From Aquimarina pacifica (lineage in GTDB: Bacteria > Bacteroidota > Bacteroidia > Flavobacteriales > Flavobacteriaceae): a stretch of 64,000 nt of DNA. The stretch is taken from the NCBI RefSeq assembly GCF_000520955.1, contig NZ_JACC01000001.1, positions 1 to 64,000 on the forward strand, read 5' to 3'. The notes below the pieces were generated by a model. The model saw only the letters and a list, made by a program, of their open reading frames with translations. It did no database searches and was not told the DNA's origin. Shown piece after piece: positions 18,726-25,503 of this stretch (within the stretch, counting starts at the first letter, position 1; every line of letters starts with the position of its first letter). The position numbers and the translations under genes were made by a program.

Positions 18726-19664
18726 TTGAAAGTAAACACACTACATATTACAAACGGAGATAGCCTCACCACAAGATTACAAGAATCAAATCTTGTAACA
18801 GGAGAATTCCTGACCTGGCGAGAAATGTTATGTGAGGGACCAACAGATATTAAAATAGAAACAGAAGATGCTATCAAGAAAAGAAAGGCTTTCTTAAAAA
18901 AATATTACAGAATACCTGCTATAGATTACAAAGACAAATTCATTTCTCAGATTAAAAAACTAGATAGCGTTGATGAATATGACGAAATAATATTATGGTT
19001 TGAATATGATCTCTTCTGCCATATTAATATGATTGCCGCCATTAGTCTGCTAATGCGAAAAGAAATTTCGAATATTCCTGTATATTTAGTCTGTAGTGGT
19101 CGAGTAGAAAATGAACAAAGACTTTATGGACTCTGTGAATTATCCGACTCCCTACTTAATAAGCATTACCAAAACAAAACATTACTTACCAATGACGATC
19201 TAGAACTTGCATCTCATATATGGACTTTGTATTGCGAATCAAAACCTGCAAAAATTGCAGGACAAATAAAGAAAAGCTCTTCTTTCCAATATCTATCTAT
19301 TTGCCTAAGAGCTCACTTACAACGTTTTCCTAATATGCTTACAGGTTTAAATGTTTTAGAACATAATATTCTTGAAATGATTGACAACCACCATATCAAA
19401 AATATAAAACACTTAATGGGATACACACTCGAGTATCAAGGGTATTATGGATATGGTGATATGCAAATAAAACGTGTTTTTGCCAGATTATTTCAATTTT
19501 TGAATCAAACAAAAGACCAACTTCTATTATCAGAAAGAGGAAAACTTGCCTTACAACACAAAAAAAACTTCTATAACACACAAGTTCTTGATTGGCATTA
19601 CGGCGGAGTTAAGAAGTACGATTATCTATATAATAATGAAACCAACACACTCTTAAAATTATAG
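18726..19664 (+). CDS. DUF1835 domain protein, TTG start
   Basis: A 312-residue protein whose N-terminus (HITNGDSLTTRL, then GEFLTWREMLCEGP) is the recognised start of the DUF1835 domain. The next ATG lies well inside this conserved part, so a TTG at 18726-18728 is the start. Mid-region ILWFEYDLFCHINMIAAI is also typical. Function unknown; members have been noted near translation and nucleotide genes. The gene ends one nucleotide before the phosphorylase start, so the two are probably co-translated. Confidence 0.8.
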   Translation: MKVNTLHITNGDSLTTRLQESNLVTGEFLTWREMLCEGPTDIKIETEDAIKKRKAFLKKYYRIPAIDYKDKFISQIKKLDSVDEYDEIILWFEYDLFCHINMIAAISLLMRKEISNIPVYLVCSGRVENEQRLYGLCELSDSLLNKHYQNKTLLTNDDLELASHIWTLYCESKPAKIAGQIKKSSSFQYLSICLRAHLQRFPNMLTGLNVLEHNILEMIDNHHIKNIKHLMGYTLEYQGYYGYGDMQIKRVFARLFQFLNQTKDQLLLSERGKLALQHKKNFYNTQVLDWHYGGVKKYDYLYNNETNTLLKL

Positions 19665-19665
19665 T

Positions 19666-20550
19666 ATGGCAATAGCCGAATCCGAACTCATCCTTAATGA
19701 AGATGGTAGTATATACCATTTGCATCTCAAACCCGAACATATTGCACAAAATATTATAACAGTTGGTGATCCAGACCGAGTTGATCAAGTTACTCAATAT
19801 TTTGACTCTATTGAATATAAAATTCAAAAAAGAGAATTTCATACGCAAACTGGTATCTATAATAAACACAGAATAACCGTAATTTCTACGGGTATAGGAA
19901 CCGATAATATTGATATTGTTCTCAATGAATTAGACGCATTGGTGAATATTGATTTTGAAACCAGACAAATAAAAAAAACACATACACCTCTTAACATCAT
20001 TAGAATAGGAACATCGGGGGCTGTACAATCTGAGATACCAGTGGATTCTTTTATTGTTTCAGAGTTTGCCATTGGCTTTGACAGTCTTTTACACTTTTAT
20101 GACAGTAAACATATTCAAGATACCTCCTTCACAGAATTATTAACCACACATCTTAACTGGAACAAAGACAAATCAACACCTTATACTGTCCTTTATGACG
20201 AAAAGCTAGGACAGTATATGATGCATAAAAATTGTTTATCAGGAATTACAATTACTAATGTAGGTTTTTATGGACCGCAAGGAAGGAAGTTAAGATTAGC
20301 TACACAAGATCCAGAAATGAATAAAAAAATTACATCATTCAACTATTCGGGAAAAAGTATCACCAATCTCGAAATGGAGACCGCTGGTATATATGGTTTA
20401 TCAAAACTTCTGGGACATAAAGCGGTATCTATGAATGCCATATTAGCTAACCGTGTTACAGGAGAATTCAGCAAAAACCCTAAAAAAACTGTAGATGAAT
20501 TAATCCGATACACATTAGATAGACTGATCCTATACCTAAATTCTATATAA
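19666..20550 (+). CDS. Nucleoside phosphorylase (uridine phosphorylase-like)
   Basis: A 294-residue enzyme of the PNP/UDP family, which splits nucleosides with phosphate to base and ribose-1-phosphate. Visible marks are VGDPDRVDQV (phosphate-binding loop, residues ~37-46), STGIGTDNIDIVLNEL, IRIGTSGAVQSEIPV (the R-x-GTSG motif), and NLEMETAGIYGLSKLLGHKA with the Glu-Met-Glu ribose contact. The length and order fit the uridine phosphorylase branch better than PNP. Last gene of its run. Confidence 0.88.
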   Translation: MAIAESELILNEDGSIYHLHLKPEHIAQNIITVGDPDRVDQVTQYFDSIEYKIQKREFHTQTGIYNKHRITVISTGIGTDNIDIVLNELDALVNIDFETRQIKKTHTPLNIIRIGTSGAVQSEIPVDSFIVSEFAIGFDSLLHFYDSKHIQDTSFTELLTTHLNWNKDKSTPYTVLYDEKLGQYMMHKNCLSGITITNVGFYGPQGRKLRLATQDPEMNKKITSFNYSGKSITNLEMETAGIYGLSKLLGHKAVSMNAILANRVTGEFSKNPKKTVDELIRYTLDRLILYLNSI

Positions 20551-20583
20551 GCACGATTTAAATAATTGTTTTCAAACAAAAAA

Positions 20584-20658
20584 CCCACATTATCTTCGGA
20601 TGTTACCCTTTATAATGTGGGATAAATAAAAAAGGATGAAGAATTAATTCTTCATCCT
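20584..20658 (-). terminator. Two tandem hairpins with minus-strand T tracts
   Basis: Hairpin 1 is a 10-bp stem (CCCACATTAT at 20584-20593 with 20612-20621). Hairpin 2 is a perfect 26-nt palindrome at 20633-20658 (13 bp arms, AGGATGAAGAATT). Read on the minus strand, each is followed by a T-rich tract (TTTTTTATTT after hairpin 2, TTTTTTGTTT after hairpin 1), so both are good intrinsic terminators for a minus-strand transcript coming from ~20846. They can also stop the plus-strand phosphorylase transcript, though T tracts are poor in that direction. Confidence 0.75.
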
Positions 20659-20700
20659 GAACACTATATTATTTAGGTATTAGCTACTAGCAACAGCTAT

Positions 20701-20846
20701 TAACTAAATAATATTCTAAGACTAATTAAAAAATTAGTAATCAACAATACTGCAATAAAGATCACGATACCATTCTCCAGAGAATTATTTTTTAACTTCG
20801 CAACCTTAACATATGTTTTTTTATTATTTAAAAAATTCTTTTTCAT
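20701..20846 (-). pseudogene. Split small membrane-protein ORF (A6 frameshift)
   Basis: On the minus strand an ATG at 20844-20846 opens MKKNFLNNKK, then runs at an A6 tract (20817-20822 on the plus strand as T6) into a short out-of-frame tail and a stop. The frame reached by a -1 shift at this tract reads TYVKVAKLKNNSLENGIVI, followed by a clean hydrophobic helix (FIAVLLITNFLISLRILF) and a stop at 20701-20703. No start codon exists before the helix in that frame. Two intrinsic terminators follow 40 nt downstream, which argues for a transcribed gene. Either a sequence error, a real disruption, or slippage explains it. Confidence 0.4.
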
Positions 20847-20995
20847 AGCAATATTGTTTTTATTTTGGGTTTAGGTATTTAAAAATAATTATAAGTAGGA
20901 AAATGATATCTCAAATATACATCAATTAATTACATTTTTACGTCAAAAAACATAAAAAATCGATAAAAAGCACAAATTATTAACTTTTATACTTT

Positions 20996-21847
20996 ATGAA
21001 TACCATAAAAATCGGCGGAGTACCAGAACATTTTAATCTACCTTGGCATCTTACAATAGAAGAAGGAAGCTTTCTTAAAGAGAATATAAAATTGCAATGG
21101 ACAGAATTTCCTGGCGGGACAGGAGCGATGTGCGAAGCCCTAAGAAACAAAGATATTGATATAGCTATTATCCTTACCGAAGGTATTATTAAGGATATTA
21201 TTGCAGGAAACCCTAGTAAAATTGTACAAACATACATACAAACTCCACTTATTTGGGGAATTCATGTAGCAGCACAATCAAAATACACAGACATATCTCA
21301 ATTAGAAAATACCAAAGCCGCTATTAGTAGATACGGTTCTGGATCACATTTGATGGCATATGTAAATGCGCAGCATCAAAAATGGGACACAAGTAAACTT
21401 CAGTTCGAAGTAGTTAAAAACTTAAACGGAGCCATTGAAAATCTTACTGATCAAAAAGCTGATTATTTTATGTGGGAGCATTTTACTACAAAACCTTTGG
21501 TTGATGATGGTACATTTAGGAGAATTGAAGATTGTCCTACTCCATGGCCCTGTTTTGTAATTGCAGTTAGAGAGGAAATATTAACTAAGAACAGAGCAGA
21601 AATAAAAACCATTTTAGATATTATAAATACGACTACTTCTGACTTTAAAGAAATCCCAAGTATTGATAAAACCTTATCTCATAGATACGACCAAAAGCTA
21701 GAAGATATACAACAATGGATACAAATAACTGAATGGAGTCAATCTCAAATAAAACAAGAAACTCTTCAGGAAATTCAGGATTGCTTATTCGATTTGCAAA
21801 TTATTGATAAGAAAATAGCACCGAATAAATTGACTTTTGAACTTTAA
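20996..21847 (+). CDS. Solute-binding-like protein without signal peptide (NMT1/SsuA-like)
   Basis: A 283-residue protein with the periplasmic-binding-protein type II fold of the NMT1/THI5/SsuA group: IGGVPEHFNLPWHLTIEEGSF, then ENIKLQWTEFPGGTGAMCEAL, DIDIAIILTEGI, and a second lobe with SRYGSGSHLMAYVNA. Usual partners in ABC uptake (permease, ATPase) are missing, and the chain starts straight with the first beta strand, so no export signal is present. It is therefore a cytosolic relative, perhaps a sensor or an enzyme of the HMP/THI5 or menaquinone-type branch. Monocistronic by context; ligand unknown. Confidence 0.75.
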   Translation: MNTIKIGGVPEHFNLPWHLTIEEGSFLKENIKLQWTEFPGGTGAMCEALRNKDIDIAIILTEGIIKDIIAGNPSKIVQTYIQTPLIWGIHVAAQSKYTDISQLENTKAAISRYGSGSHLMAYVNAQHQKWDTSKLQFEVVKNLNGAIENLTDQKADYFMWEHFTTKPLVDDGTFRRIEDCPTPWPCFVIAVREEILTKNRAEIKTILDIINTTTSDFKEIPSIDKTLSHRYDQKLEDIQQWIQITEWSQSQIKQETLQEIQDCLFDLQIIDKKIAPNKLTFEL

Positions 21848-22103
21848 CCCGTTTTATGGAGATACAATAAATACTGGTGTTTTCTTAATTTTAGCGTAGT
21901 AGCGCTATGGTGACATTAAAAATACAGCGAAGCAACAGTATTTGTAGTAGCTCAAAGTTATACTAGATTTTTCAATGCGCATATCGGGTATAACTATTTT
22001 CTTTAATTCAAATGTTATAAAATCTTTAATAAATGATTAGAAGTTAAAAAGAGAATACCTTAAAAAATTAAGAGTTCAAATAACATATACATCAAATAAA
22101 ACC

Positions 22104-22139
22104 AGATAATTTAACAATTAATTAATTGTTAAATTATCT
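22104..22139. repeat. Perfect 36-bp AT palindrome
   Basis: Eighteen base pairs of exact symmetry with no spacer. It lies 35 nt before the TAnnTTTG element of the next gene. Being nearly pure A/T it is a weak terminator by energy, so an operator for a dimeric regulator or a DNA cruciform is as likely. Confidence 0.6.
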
Positions 22140-22174
22140 ATCTCCCTAGCTTTAAGATAACTAAATTATTTTTG

Positions 22175-22182
22175 TACATTTG
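22175..22182 (+). promoter_or_regulatory. Bacteroidota -7 promoter element
   Basis: TACATTTG, an exact match to the TAnnTTTG consensus, followed by GC as often seen. Transcription should begin a few bases later, giving a 5' leader of about 75 nt to the ATG at 22266 with an AACC/GGTT hairpin near 22230. Confidence 0.6.
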
Positions 22183-22265
22183 CAACGCCTACCCCCACAG
22201 TCGTGAACTAATTATTATTAAAGACGCAACCTTTTTTGGTTTGTGCATCTAATAGTTAAATTAAA

Positions 22266-22448
22266 ATGTCTATTATGGTAACTTTTTTGTCAATACTTGC
22301 AGGTCTAGTCGCCTTCAATTTTATCTTATTAAAGTTTAGTACGCAATCTGTTGATACAGACAGAAAAAAAATTCAAAGTAAAAAATCTAAAATAAATAGT
22401 ATTTCTAATTCTGGTGCAAATGCTTCTGATATTTCTAACGCAGCATAA
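22266..22448 (+). CDS. Small single-helix membrane protein
   Basis: A 60-residue protein. Residues 3-24 form one transmembrane helix (MVTFLSILAGLVAFNFILLKF); the rest is polar, first Lys-rich (DRKKIQSKKSKIN) and then Ser/Asn/Ala-rich. By the positive-inside rule the tail should be cytoplasmic. No known family. Its own promoter (22175-22182) and good codon use support a real gene. It is convergent with ung, which ends 11 nt away. Confidence 0.65.
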   Translation: MSIMVTFLSILAGLVAFNFILLKFSTQSVDTDRKKIQSKKSKINSISNSGANASDISNAA

Positions 22449-22459
22449 TAACCAAGTAG

Positions 22460-23125
22460 TTACCATTCAATAGGAATTTTGTTATTGTTTTGTAGATATT
22501 CATTTACTTTACTGAAATGCTTATTACCAAACCAAAATCCTCTATTCGCACTTAGTGGTGACGGATGCCCACTAGTTAAAACAGTATGTTTTGACAAATC
22601 GATTTTAGCCCCTTTCTTCTTTGCATACCCTCCCCATAATAAGAAAACAACGTTTTCTTTATGATCAGATATCGATTTTATTACAGCGTCTGTAAATTTC
22701 TCCCAACCTTGTTTTTGATGTGACCCTGCTTGGTGTGCCCTAACTGTTAGCGTTGCATTTAGCAAAAGAACTCCTTGCTGCGCCCAACGTTCTAAATTTC
22801 CATTCGTAGGAAAAGGAATATCCAAATCAGATTCTATTTCCTTAAAAATATTAACCAATGAGGGAGGATTAGGGACTCCTTCATTTACCGAAAAACATAA
22901 ACCATTAGCTTGTCCCGGGCCATGATATGGATCTTGCCCAATAATTACTACCTTAAGATCATCAAAAGTACAATAATCAAAGGCAGAAAAAATTTTACTT
23001 CCTTTAGGATAACATGTAAAAGATGTATATTCTGATCTGACAAAATCAGTTAACTTGGTAAAATAAGGCTCATTAAATTCTCCTTTAAGTTGATTATACC
23101 AACTAGTTTCAATATTTACATTCAT
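22460..23125 (-). CDS. ung: Uracil-DNA glycosylase, family 1
   Basis: Removes uracil from DNA at the start of base excision repair. The water-activating motif GQDPYHGPGQA is present (Asp about 65 residues from the start), as are the LLLNATLTVRAHQAGSH segment, LLWGGYA and the DNA-intercalation motif HPSPLSANRGF. I chose the ATG at 23123-23125 (MNVNIETSWYN), which fits the usual family start; an in-frame ATG four codons earlier is possible. Divergent from mutS2, with which it shares a 89-nt promoter region. Confidence 0.95.
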   Translation of the reverse strand: MNVNIETSWYNQLKGEFNEPYFTKLTDFVRSEYTSFTCYPKGSKIFSAFDYCTFDDLKVVIIGQDPYHGPGQANGLCFSVNEGVPNPPSLVNIFKEIESDLDIPFPTNGNLERWAQQGVLLLNATLTVRAHQAGSHQKQGWEKFTDAVIKSISDHKENVVFLLWGGYAKKKGAKIDLSKHTVLTSGHPSPLSANRGFWFGNKHFSKVNEYLQNNNKIPIEW

Positions 23126-23154
23126 ATAGATGTCCAAAAATTAGTGCAATTGTG

Positions 23155-23162
23155 TATTTTTG
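23155..23162 (+). promoter_or_regulatory. Promoter element for mutS2
   Basis: TATTTTTG, an exact TAnnTTTG match 53 nt before the mutS2 ATG, in the intergenic region shared with ung. No clear -33 TTG element is seen at the expected distance. Confidence 0.45.
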
Positions 23163-23214
23163 CCCTGTTCTAAAAAACGATCGAATATAACCCAAAAAAG
23201 GGGTAAAAAAAAGT

Positions 23215-25386
23215 ATGATTCGCATTTCTAAAAAAACACTTGATGATCTTGAATTTGGTACAATACTCGATCATATATCAACGCTCTGTACTACCGATTT
23301 GGGAACAGCAAAAGCTACGGGAATTGTCCCATTCGCTACAAAAGAGCTTGTAGATATAGCATTACAAGAAGTCTATGAATATTCTTCTTCCTATCTAAAT
23401 GATGCTAGAATACCAAATCATGGCTTTGATAGTATCAGTAGAGAAATTCAATTATTAAAGATCGAGAACACATTTCTTGAAGCTCCAAATTTAAAGCGCA
23501 TAGCCTCTGTTAGCACTACTGTTAATGAATTACTCACTTTCTTGAGAAAATTTAATGAGCTATACCCTACCTTACACCAAACATCAACGCAAGTTCCTTT
23601 TACCAAAGAGATAATATTGTACATTGATGCTGTAATAGACAAGTTTGGTGAAGTTAAGGATAATGCCTCTTCTAAATTACTAATACTTAGAAAGGAAATC
23701 AATAGTGTACAAGGAAAACTAAATGGTAGTTTTGGTAAGGATCTTTCTAGATATAATAGTCTTGGCTATTTAGATGAGATTAAAGAAAGCGTGGTAGATA
23801 ATCGTCGTGTTCTAGCCGTATCAGCAATGTATCGCCGTAAGGTAAAAGGTGCTATTATGGGAAATTCTAAAACAGGAAGTATCGTTTATATAGAGCCCGA
23901 AGCAACCCTACAATATAGTAGAGAACTTAGTAACCTAAAATATGAAGAACGAGAAGAAGTCGTTAAAATATTAAAAAACCTCACAAATCAACTTCGTCCT
24001 TTTATAGCATTGTTTGAGCAGTATCAAGAATATCTTAGTGATATTGATATTGTAGCTGCAAAAACAAAATATGCAAAACAATTAGACGCTGTGCTTCCTA
24101 AAATTACGGAAGAAAGAGAACTTACGCTCAAGGATGCATACCACCCTATTTTATATCACACAAATAAAGCGCAAGGCAAAAAAACACATCCTCAAACAAT
24201 TACGCTTAATAAAAGTAATCAGATTATTGTTATTTCTGGCCCAAACGCAGGTGGTAAAAGTATAACCCTAAAAACTATTGGTTTACTACAAGTTATGCTA
24301 CAAAGCGGAATGCTTATACCTGTTCATGAATACAGTAGAATGTGCTTATTTGATGTTATCCTTACCGATATTGGTGATAACCAATCCATAGAAAATCATT
24401 TGAGTACCTATAGTTATCGCTTAAAAAACATGAATTACTTCTTGCGAAAATGTAATGACAAAACCTTATTTCTAATTGATGAATTTGGTACAGGGAGTGA
24501 TCCCGAATTAGGTGGAGCCCTTGCAGAAGCTTTTCTCGAAGTTTTTTATGAAAGAAAATCATTTGGCATCATTACAACACACTATGCGAATCTCAAAATG
24601 TTAGCCAATGAACTGCCTAATATGAGCAATGCCAATATGCTTTTTGACGCAAAGACTCTCGAACCATTATTTAAACTCTATCTAGGAGAAGCAGGAAGCT
24701 CATTTACATTTGAAGTAGCCCAAAAGAACGGAATACCCTATAGTTTAATTAATAAGGCTAAGAAAAAAGTCGAACGAGGAAAAATTCGATTTGACAAAAG
24801 TATTGCAAACCTTCAAAAAGAAAGATCAAAATTACAAAAAACAACTTCTACGCTAAAAACTAAAGAACAAAAGGCAGCAGAAGAAAAAGATCGTTTAGAA
24901 AAAATAAATGAGCGTGTACAAAATAAACTTGAAAGCTATCAGGAATTGTACGACACCAATCAACGAATGATCTATCTTGGACAAAAAATAGATATTTTAA
25001 GCGAAAAATATTTTAACAATAAACAAAAAAAAGAGCTTATAAATGAGTTTTTTAAAATCGTTCAGGTAGAAAATTCTAAACGTAAAAAGCAAAACGCAAA
25101 ACAAAGACAGGTCAAAAAAGCCAAAGAACACAAAATCGCTAAAGAAGTCGAGCAAAAAGTTCAGGTCATCCGAAAAAAGAAAATTGCAGAAAAAAAGAAA
25201 GAAGAAAAAACTCTTGAATCCAAACCAAAAATCACCTTAAAAATTGGAGACCGTGTACGCATGCATGACGGTAAATCTATAGGAACTATCGATACCATAG
25301 AAAAAGGAAAAGCAATTGTAAATTATGGGATTTTTACCACGAATGTAGCACTAGATCAACTAGAGTTTGTAGAGCGAAAAAAGTAA
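23215..25386 (+). CDS. mutS2: MutS2-type ATPase lacking the Smr domain
   Basis: A 723-residue MutS-family protein. Domain III-like core and levers span ~1-320, the ATPase follows with Walker A GPNAGGKS at 342-349 and Walker B TLFLIDEFGTGSDPELGG near 420, then an H-loop-type TTHYANLK. A long Lys/Glu coiled coil (~515-665) precedes a small KOW-like barrel (KIGDRVRMHDGKSIGTIDTIEKG). The mismatch-recognition domain of MutS1 is missing, as expected for MutS2. The C-terminal Smr endonuclease domain of typical MutS2 (~75 residues, DLRG motif) is also missing: the chain ends right after the barrel. It may act in recombination control or on collided ribosomes. Confidence 0.9.
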   Translation: MIRISKKTLDDLEFGTILDHISTLCTTDLGTAKATGIVPFATKELVDIALQEVYEYSSSYLNDARIPNHGFDSISREIQLLKIENTFLEAPNLKRIASVSTTVNELLTFLRKFNELYPTLHQTSTQVPFTKEIILYIDAVIDKFGEVKDNASSKLLILRKEINSVQGKLNGSFGKDLSRYNSLGYLDEIKESVVDNRRVLAVSAMYRRKVKGAIMGNSKTGSIVYIEPEATLQYSRELSNLKYEEREEVVKILKNLTNQLRPFIALFEQYQEYLSDIDIVAAKTKYAKQLDAVLPKITEERELTLKDAYHPILYHTNKAQGKKTHPQTITLNKSNQIIVISGPNAGGKSITLKTIGLLQVMLQSGMLIPVHEYSRMCLFDVILTDIGDNQSIENHLSTYSYRLKNMNYFLRKCNDKTLFLIDEFGTGSDPELGGALAEAFLEVFYERKSFGIITTHYANLKMLANELPNMSNANMLFDAKTLEPLFKLYLGEAGSSFTFEVAQKNGIPYSLINKAKKKVERGKIRFDKSIANLQKERSKLQKTTSTLKTKEQKAAEEKDRLEKINERVQNKLESYQELYDTNQRMIYLGQKIDILSEKYFNNKQKKELINEFFKIVQVENSKRKKQNAKQRQVKKAKEHKIAKEVEQKVQVIRKKKIAEKKKEEKTLESKPKITLKIGDRVRMHDGKSIGTIDTIEKGKAIVNYGIFTTNVALDQLEFVERKK

Positions 25387-25463
25387 TAGATCTACAGTCT
25401 ATAATAGTATTAGGGTCCTTGTTAAATTATCCTTAAACCATAATTCTGGGGAGTTTATCTTTT

Positions 25464-25471
25464 TATATTTG
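25464..25471 (+). promoter_or_regulatory. Promoter element for the PIG-L/symporter operon
   Basis: TATATTTG, an exact TAnnTTTG match, 32 nt before the ATG at 25504. It separates this operon from mutS2, which ends at 25386. Confidence 0.5.
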
Positions 25472-25503
25472 ATGAAACTCAATCAAAAACTTCATCAGTA
25501 CTT

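Larger units (their letters stand above)
21848..22265. other. Gene-free region with a 36-bp perfect palindrome
   Basis: 418 nt without a convincing ORF. It holds a perfect 36-nt palindrome at 22104-22139 (arms beginning AGATAATTTAACAATTAA) and a strong Bacteroidota promoter match at 22175-22182. The first half (21848-22080) shows nothing I can name. Confidence 0.5.

Noticed and set aside
21848..22100. Possible tRNA or small RNA in the gap after the solute-binding-like gene
   Set aside because: No cloverleaf, no T-loop (GTTCRA) or acceptor stem could be formed.
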